The translations under genes and the position numbers were made by a program. The notes beneath the pieces were generated by a model, which saw only the letters and a program-made list of their open reading frames with translations, was not told where the DNA came from and did no database searches. 12,213 nucleotides of DNA from an uncultured Collinsella sp. (GTDB taxonomy: Bacteria > Actinomycetota > Coriobacteriia > Coriobacteriales > Coriobacteriaceae), in assembly GCA_958428675.1 (NCBI GenBank), contig CAUAGV010000036.1, forward strand, positions 1 through 12,213, read 5' to 3'. Positions within the stretch are counted from its first letter, which is position 1. The number at the start of each line of letters is the position of its first letter. This document shows, in pieces, positions 5,867 to 12,213 of the stretch.

Positions 5867-6628
5867 CTATTTGCCGTTGGACACGACCGTCTGGCCCTCG
5901 ACGCCGTTAAACCCAAACAGCATGTCGAGCGCCTGGATATACCACGGCGCGTCCTTGCCGACTTCTCCGATTTCCTTGGCCACTTCGCTGGCCTTCTTGG
6001 CGTTTGAGGACTTTTTGCTCGACGACGAGTCCGAATCGTCGTCCAAGCCTAGCACGTCAATCTTCTTCTCGCCGGGCATCACCAGGCCCAGGTCCTCGGA
6101 CGCCGCGTCCTTGATACCCTCCTCCGAGAGCAGCTTGTCGACGCTTTTTTGCAGCTCATCATTGTATTGTTGGCGAATCTCGACCTGCTTGGCCAAGATA
6201 TCGCTCGAACGCTTTGCCACGTACAGATCGCGCACGGGAAAATACAGGCTCACGAGCACCAGCGCCACCACGATACCGATAAACAGCGGACGCAGAGAGC
6301 CATGCGTAAAGTCATAGATTGCCTTGACCACCGCGTTGTCGTTGGCGTAGCGCATAAAGTCCGAGCCCGAAAAACGGTTCGAGGGCCTGCTCGATTTGTC
6401 GTGTGCCTGAGTCGAGGGACGCGACGCATGCGACGAACGTGCCGGGCGTACCGGTCCATCTGTCGAAGTATTCACTTGAGCATTGGGGCGCGAGGTACTT
6501 GTCGGGCGCTGCGTGGAGCGGTCGACGCCGGCGTAGGCGGACCCACCGAGCTGCACCGTGCGCGCACGGCGAGGCGACGGCTCGCGCGAACCGGCGGAAT
6601 AGTACCTGTTGTCGTAAATCTGATCCAT
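5867..6628 (-). CDS. FtsB/DivIC-like septum formation initiator protein
   Basis: This 253-residue single-pass membrane protein resembles FtsB/DivIC, which links early and late divisome proteins. Residues 1-95 are Arg/Ser/Pro-rich and probably disordered in the cytoplasm. A membrane helix lies at about 114-131 (LFIGIVVALVLVSLYFPV). A predicted coiled coil follows at 137-168. Next comes the family hallmark in the form DAASEDLGLVMPGEK (about 174-188), like the FtsB AR..LG...PGE motif. The last 60 residues are acidic and Ser/Lys-rich, longer than usual. The start at 6628 fits the extended -10 promoter upstream; a longer frame to 6769 would run through the eno terminator. Its place between eno and ppx matches the actinobacterial gene order and supports the call. 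Confidence 0.85.
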   Translation of the reverse strand: MDQIYDNRYYSAGSREPSPRRARTVQLGGSAYAGVDRSTQRPTSTSRPNAQVNTSTDGPVRPARSSHASRPSTQAHDKSSRPSNRFSGSDFMRYANDNAVVKAIYDFTHGSLRPLFIGIVVALVLVSLYFPVRDLYVAKRSSDILAKQVEIRQQYNDELQKSVDKLLSEEGIKDAASEDLGLVMPGEKKIDVLGLDDDSDSSSSKKSSNAKKASEVAKEIGEVGKDAPWYIQALDMLFGFNGVEGQTVVSNGK

Positions 6629-6671
6629 GTGCGCCTTGTGCGGTTGAGGTTTGTTTGCGCTAAGTCCTTTA

Positions 6672-6680
6672 GTTATAGCA
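6672..6680 (-). promoter_or_regulatory. Extended -10 promoter of the ftsB-like/ppx operon
   Basis: On the minus strand, TGCTATAAC reads from 6680 to 6672 and fits TGn-TATAAC. The transcript would start near 6665, giving a leader of about 35 bases to the ATG at 6628. No clear -35 is seen, as expected for an extended -10. Confidence 0.6.
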
Positions 6681-6719
6681 CGAGCACCCGCACCGCCTTC
6701 GCCAGCCTTTGCTCGACAT

Positions 6720-6751
6720 AAAAAAGGCGCTGAGCCATATGGCCCAGCGCC
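6720..6751 (-). terminator. Intrinsic terminator of enolase
   Basis: On the minus strand GGCGCTGGGCC (6751-6741) pairs with GGCTCAGCGCC (6736-6726), one mismatch, loop ATAT. Six T residues follow (6725-6720). It lies 72 bases after the eno stop and separates eno from the ftsB-like/ppx operon. Confidence 0.92.
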
Positions 6752-6823
6752 CATGGCGCTTTGCAGCATCCAGCCAAGGCGGGGCGGAACCGAGTCAGCC
6801 TCCCCCTCGCCAAATTCGCCCGT

Positions 6824-8113
6824 TTAGCGAATGTTGTAGAACGCGGCCTTGCCGGCGTAGCGCGCGCTGCCCTCGAGCTCGTCCTCGATGCGGATGAGCT
6901 GGTTGTACTTGGCGATACGGTCGCTGCGGCACGGGGCGCCCGACTTGATCTGGCCGGCATTGACGCCCACGACCAGGTCGGCGATCGTGGAATCCTCGGT
7001 CTCGCCGGAGCGGTGGCTCACGATGCAGGCGTAACCGGCCTCCTTGGCGGTCTCGATGGCCTCGAGCGACTCGGTGAGCGTGCCGATCTGGTTGACCTTG
7101 ACCAGGATCGCGTTGGCGGCACCCAACTCGATGCCCTTCTTGAGGCGCTCGGTGTTGGTGACGAACAGGTCGTCGCCCACCAGCTGCACCTTGTTGCCAA
7201 TGCGACGGGTAAGCTCGACCCAGCCGCCCCAGTCCTCCTCGGCCATACCGTCCTCGATGGAGATGATGGGATAGGTGTCGACGAGCTTCTCCCAGTAATC
7301 AACCATCTGGGCGCTCGTGTACTCCACGCCCTCGCCCTTGAGCTCGTACATGCCGGTCTCGGCGTTGTAGAACTCGGTCGAGGCCGGGTCCATGGCGTAC
7401 ATGAAGTCGACGCCGGGCTTAAAGCCAGCCTTCTCGACGGCCTTGGTAATGTACTCGAACGGCTCGGCATTGGTCTTGAGGTTGGGCGCAAAGCCGCCCT
7501 CGTCGCCCACACCGCCGCCCAGGCCCGCCTCGTGCAGCACGCCCTTGAGGGTGTGGTAGACCTCGGCGCACCAACGCAGGCCCTCGGCAAAGCTCGGGGC
7601 GCCCACCGGCATGATCATGAACTCCTGGAAGTCGACGTTATTGTCGGCATGCACGCCGCCGTTGAGGATGTTCATCATGGGCGTGGGCAGCAGATGGGCG
7701 TTGACGCCGCCCAGGTACTGGTACAGCGACAGGCCCGCCGACTCGGCAGCGGCGCGGGCGACGGCCAGCGACACGCCGAGGATGGCGTTGGCACCGAGCT
7801 TGGTCTTGTTGGGGGTACCGTCCGCGGCAATCAGCGCGGCATCGACGGCGCGCTGATCGAAGGCATCGAGGCCCACGACGGCGTTGGCGCACTCGTTATT
7901 GACGTGCTCGACGGCCTGAGAGACGCCCTTGCCCAGATAGCGGCCCTTGTCGCCATCGCGCAGCTCGCAGGCCTCAAAGGCGCCGGTCGAAGCACCCGAA
8001 GGCACCATTGCGCGGCCAAAGCTGCCGTCCTCGAGCACGACCTCGACCTCGACGGTGGGATTGCCGCGGCTGTCGAGCACCTCGCGACCGTAGACGTCCA
8101 AAATATCACTCAT
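6824..8113 (-). CDS. eno: Enolase (phosphopyruvate hydratase)
   Basis: This 429-residue enzyme interconverts 2-phosphoglycerate and phosphoenolpyruvate in glycolysis and gluconeogenesis. Full-length hallmarks are visible. They include the N-terminal REVLDSRGNPTVEVEV, the loop PSGASTGAFEA, and NGGVHADNNVDFQEFMI. GGGVGDEGGFAPN, the Mg-binding SIEDGMAEEDW and GDDLFVTN follow. Last come catalytic Lys339 in ILVKVNQIGTLTESLEA and the SHRSGETEDSTIADL motif. The length is typical. GAGGGAG five bases before the ATG at 8113 supports the start. It appears monocistronic, with its own terminator at 6720-6751 and the mazG terminator upstream at 8252-8299. Confidence 0.99.
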   Translation of the reverse strand: MSDILDVYGREVLDSRGNPTVEVEVVLEDGSFGRAMVPSGASTGAFEACELRDGDKGRYLGKGVSQAVEHVNNECANAVVGLDAFDQRAVDAALIAADGTPNKTKLGANAILGVSLAVARAAAESAGLSLYQYLGGVNAHLLPTPMMNILNGGVHADNNVDFQEFMIMPVGAPSFAEGLRWCAEVYHTLKGVLHEAGLGGGVGDEGGFAPNLKTNAEPFEYITKAVEKAGFKPGVDFMYAMDPASTEFYNAETGMYELKGEGVEYTSAQMVDYWEKLVDTYPIISIEDGMAEEDWGGWVELTRRIGNKVQLVGDDLFVTNTERLKKGIELGAANAILVKVNQIGTLTESLEAIETAKEAGYACIVSHRSGETEDSTIADLVVGVNAGQIKSGAPCRSDRIAKYNQLIRIEDELEGSARYAGKAAFYNIR

Positions 8114-8167
8114 GTTGTCTCCCTCTCACTTGGAAACGGGTTGAATGCTTGGCGACCGGCTGACCGT

Positions 8168-8232
8168 GCACCGTCGGTGCGTCTCCGTAAGTTAGCCATG
8201 TCGCACTTTTTGCATTATGCCCTAAGTTAGCC
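8168..8232 (-). promoter_or_regulatory. Upstream control region of eno (paired GGCTAACTTA, -10-like box, palindrome)
   Basis: On the minus strand the 10-mer GGCTAACTTA occurs twice (8232-8223 and 8197-8188), 35 bp apart. A -10-like CATAAT lies between them within GCATAATGC. Further downstream, in the presumed leader, GCACCGACGGTGC (8180-8168) is a 13-bp palindrome. The arrangement suggests operator sites around the eno promoter. No strong -35 is visible and no regulator can be named. Confidence 0.45.
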
Positions 8233-8251
8233 GAGGGATACACTTGATTTT

Positions 8252-8299
8252 CGAAAAATTTAGCGGGAACGATGAGGCGTGTCGGCCCGTCGTTCCCGC
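8252..8299 (-). terminator. Intrinsic terminator of the larC-domain/yfcE/mazG operon
   Basis: On the minus strand GCGGGAACGA (8299-8290) pairs perfectly with TCGTTCCCGC (8272-8263) over a 17-base loop. TAAATTTTT then follows. It lies just after the mazG stop at 8304-8306. Confidence 0.88.
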
Positions 8300-8303
8300 A
8301 GTC

Positions 8304-9164
8304 TTACTCCTCCGCCTTTGCAGCATCCCACAGGTCGTTGAGGCCGTGGGTCGAAAGCTCGGCAAGATCCACGTGAGCACCGGCCGCCATCTGCTCCATC
8401 GCAGCCCAGCGACGGCGGAACTTGGCCGTGCTCGCGCGCAGGGCGCTCTCGGCGTCAATCCCCTCTTTGCGCGCGACGTTGACTAGGGCAAAGAGCAGGT
8501 CGCCAAATTCCATCTCGCGCTCGGGCGAGCCGGGCGCCTCGGCCTCAAACTCGGCACGCTCCTCGGCGACCTCGTCCCACACATCCTGGACCGTCTCCCA
8601 CTCAAAGCCCACGGCCGCCGCCTTGCGCGACACCTTCTGAGCTTGCATCAGCGCCGGCAGGTGCGTGGGCACGCCGTCGAGCAGGCCTTCGGGCGCAGCC
8701 TCGCCCGCCGCCACAGCCTTGTCCTTGGCAGCCTTCTCGGCAAGCTTGACCTCGTCCCAAATCTTGAGCACCTCGTCGGGGTTGTCGGCATCCGCATCGC
8801 CAAACACGTGCGGGTGGCGGCGAATGAGCTTGGCGTCGATATCGCGCGCCACGTCGGCCAGCGTAAACTCGCCGGCGTCCGCCGCAATCTGCGCATGCAG
8901 CACCACCTGCATGAGCACGTCGCCCAGCTCCTCGCGAAGGTGTGCCGCGTCGTCGGCCTCGATGCAGTCGAGCGCCTCATAGGCCTCCTCGATCATGTTC
9001 TTGCCAATGCTGCGGTGTGTCTGCTCGCGGTCCCACGGACAGCCGTCGGGCTGGCGTAGGCGCCAGATGGTCTGCACCAGATGCTGCAGCTCGGCCGACG
9101 CGTCGACCAGCGTGGACAGGTCGCGCGGGCCCTCGTCATTTTGCTGAGCCATGTGCTGCGCCAT
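8304..9164 (-). CDS. mazG: Nucleoside triphosphate pyrophosphohydrolase MazG
   Basis: This 286-residue enzyme cleaves NTPs and dNTPs to NMP and pyrophosphate, removing non-canonical nucleotides. It has the two-domain layout. In domain 1, the GCPWDREQTH stretch (41-50) is followed by EEAYE (E59, E60, E63), EELGD (E79, D82) and RRHPHVFG (115-122). In domain 2, EVAEERAE (198-205) is followed by EMEFGD (E219, D222) and KFRRRWAAME. Both metal-binding sets look intact. The start at 9164 is fixed by GGAGGAGGA (9179-9171), which lies inside the last codons of the upstream phosphoesterase gene. Only two bases separate that stop from this ATG, so translation is probably coupled. A second Met at residue 5 is a possible alternative start. 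Confidence 0.96.
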   Translation of the reverse strand: MAQHMAQQNDEGPRDLSTLVDASAELQHLVQTIWRLRQPDGCPWDREQTHRSIGKNMIEEAYEALDCIEADDAAHLREELGDVLMQVVLHAQIAADAGEFTLADVARDIDAKLIRRHPHVFGDADADNPDEVLKIWDEVKLAEKAAKDKAVAAGEAAPEGLLDGVPTHLPALMQAQKVSRKAAAVGFEWETVQDVWDEVAEERAEFEAEAPGSPEREMEFGDLLFALVNVARKEGIDAESALRASTAKFRRRWAAMEQMAAGAHVDLAELSTHGLNDLWDAAKAEE

Positions 9165-9166
9165 GG

Positions 9167-9715
9167 TTAGTCCTCCTCCAGGATCACGTGGCGGAACGCG
9201 CCGCCCTCGTAGATGCCGTAGCTGTGCGTGCCGTCCTTGGGGATGCTCACGCTGCCGGGGTTGAAGAGCCACAGGCCCGGGTGCGCCTCGCTTACCTCGT
9301 TAACCTTGATGTGCGTGTGACCGTAGACGAGCGCGGAACCCTCGGGCAGCGCGGGCGCGTGGTCGACGCTGTTGTGCATGCCGGCGCCAAAGACGTGGCC
9401 GTGCGTCAGAAACAGCTCGCGGCCGGCCTCATCAAACAGCGTGGCGTAGTCGGCCATGACGGGAAAGTCGAGGACCATCTGGTCGACCTCGGCGTCACAG
9501 TTGCCGCGCACCGCAATGATGCGGTCGGCTAGGGCGTTGAGCAGCGGAATCACACGCTTGGGGGCGTAGTCGCGCGGCAGGTCGTTGCGCGGGCCGTGGT
9601 AGAGCAGGTCGCCTAGCAGCACAATACGGTCGGGCTGCTCGGATTCGATGGCAGCGCAGAGGCGCTCGGCCCAGTATGCCGAGCCGTGAATGTCGGAAGC
9701 GATGAGGTATTTCAT
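9167..9715 (-). CDS. YfcE-like calcineurin-type metallophosphoesterase
   Basis: This 182-residue protein is a phosphodiesterase of the YfcE/MJ0936 family. Metal-ligand motifs appear in order: SDIHG (D8, H10), LLGDLLYHG (D36), RGNCD (N72), LTHGH (H105, H107) and YGHTH (H133, H135). A closing NPGSVSIPKDG is typical of YfcE. Members hydrolyse phosphodiesters in vitro with Mn; the natural substrate is unknown. AAAGGA five bases before the ATG at 9715 gives the start; the frame continues upstream to 9793 without a better site. It lies 55 bases after the LarC-domain gene with no terminator between, and two bases before mazG, so the three probably form one transcript. Confidence 0.93.
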   Translation of the reverse strand: MKYLIASDIHGSAYWAERLCAAIESEQPDRIVLLGDLLYHGPRNDLPRDYAPKRVIPLLNALADRIIAVRGNCDAEVDQMVLDFPVMADYATLFDEAGRELFLTHGHVFGAGMHNSVDHAPALPEGSALVYGHTHIKVNEVSEAHPGLWLFNPGSVSIPKDGTHSYGIYEGGAFRHVILEED

Positions 9716-9770
9716 GGTGGTCCTTTCGGGTGGGTTTGATGGGGCTGGGCGCGGCGTGCCACCGGCCGTG

Positions 9771-10256
9771 TTACTCAAATCGAAGCGCCGCACTCTGAGC
9801 CGCCTGCATCACGCGTTGGAGCGGCACGCCATGTTCGCGGGCAAGACGGGCGCAGTCCTCGTACTCGGGCGCCGCGCGCTCGCTGCCGTCGGGCAGGGTG
9901 GCCACCTTGACGGACACCTCGCCCCAAGGCGTCGCCACCTGCTCAAAGCGACGTGGCAAGCAAACACGCTCCATGACTTGGCGACGAATGCCGTTGGTCG
10001 TGGTTTCCAAAAAGATAATCGTCTGCAGGCGTTCGATATCCTCATGCGAGCAGATCACCTGCAGCTGCCAGCCGGGGCGGCCTTTTTTGCAGTAGAGAGG
10101 CAGCCAGTGCACCTCGCGGGCGCCTGCCTCGCGCAGGCGGTCGGCGGCGTAGGCGAGTACCTCGGGCGACGCGTCGTCAATATCGCACTCCAGCTTGACG
10201 ATGGTTTCGGGCGCATCGGTCTCGCGGGACAGCGGAGATGTACTTCCACGTTGCAT
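9771..10256 (-). CDS. Stand-alone LarC C-terminal domain protein (nickel-pincer cofactor family)
   Basis: This 161-residue protein matches the C-terminal part of LarC (DUF111), the enzyme that inserts nickel into the pincer cofactor of lactate racemase and related enzymes. Recognisable pieces are KLECDIDDASPEVL (21-34), the basic CKKGRPGW (56-63), and ETTTNGIRR (84-92). The CLPRRFEQVATPWGEVSVK stretch follows. The N-terminal LarC half is missing and no larA, larB or larE lies in the window. In some bacteria LarC is made from two frames by programmed frameshift, but no LarC1 frame is found upstream here. The chosen start (10256) has AAAGGA ten bases upstream. An ATG at 10295 would sit on the predicted transcript start, so it is less likely. 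It may be a split subunit, or a repurposed domain. Confidence 0.85.
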   Translation of the reverse strand: MQRGSTSPLSRETDAPETIVKLECDIDDASPEVLAYAADRLREAGAREVHWLPLYCKKGRPGWQLQVICSHEDIERLQTIIFLETTTNGIRRQVMERVCLPRRFEQVATPWGEVSVKVATLPDGSERAAPEYEDCARLAREHGVPLQRVMQAAQSAALRFE

Positions 10257-10299
10257 ACGGTCCGGATCCTTTCCGCACGGGCTCGTTTTGTTCATCCAA

Positions 10300-10308
10300 A
10301 CGCTAGCA
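10300..10308 (-). promoter_or_regulatory. Possible extended -10 promoter of the larC-domain/yfcE/mazG operon
   Basis: On the minus strand TGCTAGCGT (10308 to 10300) fits TGnTAnnnT and predicts a start near 10293, about 37 bases before the chosen ATG. No -35 is seen. Confidence 0.35.
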
Positions 10309-10359
10309 CATCGGACGTGGTACAGGCGTGACTTTCGTCCGTCGTCACCCTCGCCCTCA

Positions 10360-10432
10360 TCCAAACATGTACGTCAGCCTCCAAACATGTCATTTATTGT
10401 TGGTTTTGGAGGCTGACGTACACGTTTTGGAG
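10360..10432. repeat. Long perfect palindrome with flanking direct repeats
   Basis: TGTACGTCAGCCTCCAAA (10368-10385) pairs perfectly over 18 bp with its inverse at 10405-10422 around a 19-base loop. TCCAAACATGT occurs at 10360-10370 and again at 10380-10390. On the other side TTTTGGAG occurs at 10404-10411 and 10425-10432, so the similarity extends beyond the perfect stem. No T-run follows on either strand, and it lies upstream of both adjacent genes, so it is not a terminator. It is either an interspersed palindromic repeat or an operator. Confidence 0.85.
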
Positions 10433-10447
10433 CGGGGCCACACACGA

Positions 10448-10509
10448 TCAAAATTGCGCCCGCACTCCGTCCACCACAAAGTTCGCCGCACTCAACAATT
10501 TTGAACTTT
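10448..10509. repeat. Two overlapping inverted repeats in the same spacer
   Basis: TCAAAATTG (10448-10456) is inverted at 10496-10504. AAAGTTC (10478-10484) is inverted at 10503-10509. The right arms overlap by two bases, so the two hairpins would exclude one another. Confidence 0.5.
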
Positions 10510-10562
10510 CTACGCAGTTCATCGGCTAAAAATTACCCTCGGCATACTTACCCGCTGCACGA

Positions 10563-10571
10563 TGTTACTCT
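10563..10571 (+). promoter_or_regulatory. Possible extended -10 promoter of the ABC transporter gene
   Basis: TGTTACTCT fits TGnTAnnnT and predicts a start near 10578, giving a leader of about 60 bases that ends in the strong AGGAGG site (10630-10635). No clear -35 is present. GGCTAACTAAG (10582-10592), just downstream, resembles the repeated 10-mer upstream of eno. Confidence 0.35.
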
Positions 10572-10639
10572 AGTTGCATTTGGCTAACTAAGCGGCTGCC
10601 GAGAACCCCGCCCGGCACCGTTACGGCATAGGAGGTTTC

Positions 10640-12213
10640 ATGTTCGAGAAGCGGCTCTTCTCCCTGGTTCCGCAGGCAACGCCCTACATTATGGCAAGTG
10701 TCCTGTTTAAGTGGATCGCACTCATGGCAAACATCACGGTGATGTGGGTGCCTGCGCGCATCTTGGGCGGCATCGTCACGAACGGTCTTTCCGCCGCGCT
10801 CGCCGTCGATGCCCTCGCACAGGCGGCCTTGCCGCTCGCCGCCGCCATCATCGTGCGCGCCGCCTCCATCTACCTGGCCCAACGCGCCGGCGACAAGGCC
10901 GCGTTCGAGGCCGTCCGCCGCGTGCGCTCGCTCGTCTACGACAAGCTCACCGCACTCGGCCCCTCCTACACCGAAACCGTCCCCACCGCCGAGGCCGTCC
11001 AGACTAGCGTCGAGGGCGCCACGCAACTCCAGGTGTACTTTGGCGGTTATCTGCCGCAGCTCTTCTTTGCCGGCTTGGCACCCATCACGCTGTTTGTACT
11101 GCTCGTGGGCCAGGCGGGTCTTCCCGCCGCGCTGCTGCTCGCCTGCGTTCCGGTCATCCCCGTCTCCATCATGATGGTCATGCGCAACGCCAAAAAGATC
11201 GGTGCCGAGTACTGGGGCAGCTATGTCGATCTGGGCGGCATGTTCCTGGAGGCCGTGCAGGGTCTCACCACCCTTAAGGTCTACCAGGCCGATCGCAGCT
11301 GGCACGAGCGCATCAACGCCGAGTCCGAGCGTTTCCGCACAGCGACCATGCGCCTGCTGGTGATGCAGCTGCGCTCCATTTGCGTTATGGACCTGGTCGT
11401 CTATATGGGCGCCGCACTCGGCATTATCGTAGCCGCGCTGCAGCTCGCCACGGGCAAGATCGGCTTTGAGGCTGCCTTCCTCATCGTCTTTCTGTCGCAG
11501 GAGTTCTTTTTGCCTATGCGCCGCCTGGGATCGCTGTTCCACACGGCCATGAACGGCATGGCCGCCTCGCGCCGCATGTTTGGCATTTTGGATACGCCCG
11601 AGCCCGAGCGAGGCGATGTTGAGCTTGACGGTCGCGGCGATATCGAGCTCGCGGGCGTGAGCTATGCATACGGCGACCGCACGGTGCTAGACAGCGCCAG
11701 CGCGACCATTGCGCACGGCTCGCTCGTGGCACTCGTGGGCGAAAGCGGCGGCGGCAAGTCCACGCTCGCGGGGATTATCTCGGGCCGCAAGGACGCCTAC
11801 CGCGGCAGCGTGCGCATTGGCGGCGTTGAACTGCGCGATGCCACGGCCACCTCACTCATGCGCGCCGTCACCCTGGTGCCCACCAACGGCTACCTGTTTG
11901 CCGGCACCCTGCGCGACAACCTGCTGCTCGCCCAGCCCAACGCCACCGATACCGAGCTTTTGCGCGCGCTCGACCGCACGCGCGTGGCGGCCTTTGTGCA
12001 GGCCAACGGCGGGCTCGATATGGTGATCAACGAGGGCGGCACCAACCTTTCGGGCGGTCAGCGCCAGCGCGTGTGCATGGCACGCGCCCTGCTGCACGAC
12101 TCGCCCATCTATGTGTTTGACGAGGCTACGAGCAACGTCGATGCCGCAAGCGAAGCCGCAATCGGCGAGGTCATTGCATCTCTCGCCGGCGAGCACACCG
12201 TAATCGTGGTGGC
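10640..12213 (+). CDS. ABC exporter, fused permease/ATPase, CydD-like (partial, 3' end missing)
   Basis: The first 524 codons are present and the frame is open at the window edge. Residues 1-310 form the exporter membrane domain. Hydrophobic segments lie near 17-37, 62-80, 139-180 and 246-292, where the last two probably each hold two helices. The ATPase domain follows, with Walker A GESGGGKST (K373), signature LSGGQ (470-474), and Walker B IYVFDEATSNVD (D494, E495). The Q-loop position reads VPTNGYLF with Thr415 in place of glutamine. The overall pattern resembles CydD-type exporters, which work as heterodimers with CydC to export glutathione or cysteine for cytochrome bd assembly. The partner would lie beyond the window. 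AGGAGG four bases before the ATG sets the start. Substrate assignment is tentative. Confidence 0.9.
   Translation, partial: MFEKRLFSLVPQATPYIMASVLFKWIALMANITVMWVPARILGGIVTNGLSAALAVDALAQAALPLAAAIIVRAASIYLAQRAGDKAAFEAVRRVRSLVYDKLTALGPSYTETVPTAEAVQTSVEGATQLQVYFGGYLPQLFFAGLAPITLFVLLVGQAGLPAALLLACVPVIPVSIMMVMRNAKKIGAEYWGSYVDLGGMFLEAVQGLTTLKVYQADRSWHERINAESERFRTATMRLLVMQLRSICVMDLVVYMGAALGIIVAALQLATGKIGFEAAFLIVFLSQEFFLPMRRLGSLFHTAMNGMAASRRMFGILDTPEPERGDVELDGRGDIELAGVSYAYGDRTVLDSASATIAHGSLVALVGESGGGKSTLAGIISGRKDAYRGSVRIGGVELRDATATSLMRAVTLVPTNGYLFAGTLRDNLLLAQPNATDTELLRALDRTRVAAFVQANGGLDMVINEGGTNLSGGQRQRVCMARALLHDSPIYVFDEATSNVDAASEAAIGEVIASLAGEHTVIVV

Larger units (their letters stand above)
10257..10639. 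other. Divergent intergenic region, 383 bp, rich in inverted repeats
   Basis: No gene is supported here. It holds a putative promoter for the LarC-domain operon, a long perfect hairpin (10368-10422) with flanking repeats, two further overlapping inverted repeats (10448-10509), and a possible promoter and about 60-base leader for the ABC gene. The middle part is visibly more AT-rich than the neighbouring genes. Confidence 0.7.

Noticed and set aside
5469..6317. 282-codon plus-strand frame opposite ppx and the FtsB-like gene
   Set aside because: It spans two minus-strand genes and their junction, with no recognisable domain.
6629..6769. N-terminal extension of the FtsB-like protein
   Set aside because: It would run through the eno terminator and the predicted promoter; the ATG at 6628 fits both.
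6761..8230. 489-codon open frame on the plus strand opposite eno
   Set aside because: It is the complement of enolase in a high-GC genome; it has no ribosome binding site and only Val/Leu/Ala-rich low-complexity sequence.
10565..11542. 325-codon frame on the minus strand opposite the ABC gene
   Set aside because: Shadow of the well-supported ABC exporter, rich in His/Gly/Asp, with no motifs.

Overview
The window looks like a chromosomal segment of a high-GC actinobacterium of the class Coriobacteriia, most likely Collinsella or a close relative. The inference rests on three things. GC is high, with GC-ending codons in most genes. The order yfcE-like / mazG / eno / ftsB-like / ppx resembles the actinobacterial mazG-eno-ftsB-ppx neighbourhood. 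Several families of short palindromic and tandem intergenic repeats also look to me like those of Collinsella. No database search was possible, so the genus is a judgement.

Layout. 1-1468 (+): the end of an OmpR-type response regulator and its overlapping sensor histidine kinase, closed by a hairpin terminator that also serves the convergent genes. 1544-2217 (-): a small operon of a galactitol-type PTS IIB protein and a one-domain VOC/glyoxalase-fold protein. 2381-3120 (+): a membrane-anchored helical-repeat protein of unknown function, then tRNA-Leu(UAA) and a terminator. 3190-4844: a repeat-bounded cassette. A 70-bp palindromic element, three 33-bp-spaced dyads, an AAA+ ATPase/DUF4143 gene, two 27-bp-spaced short repeats, and a second 70-bp palindrome of the same family. 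4842-6628 (-): ppx/gppA-type phosphatase and an FtsB/DivIC-like protein in one operon. 6824-8113 (-): enolase with its own terminator. 8304-10256 (-): an operon of a stand-alone LarC C-terminal domain, a YfcE-like phosphoesterase and MazG. 10257-10639: a divergent intergenic region with a long perfect hairpin and other inverted repeats. 10640-12213 (+): a CydD-like ABC exporter subunit running off the end.

How the genes fit together. The minus-strand block 4842-9164 is a housekeeping group: nucleotide-pool cleaning (MazG), glycolysis (enolase), division (FtsB-like) and polyphosphate or (p)ppGpp metabolism (Ppx/GppA). The accessory part is the DUF4143 cassette between tRNA-Leu and ppx. Its two flanking 70-bp elements have equal length and the same orientation. 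Their stems differ in sequence but stay paired, which suggests the folded structure is maintained. This is the most unusual thing in the window. The orphan LarC domain, the orphan PTS IIB with its VOC partner, and the palindrome upstream of the ABC gene come next. I found no transposase, integrase, CRISPR array or recognisable defence operon.
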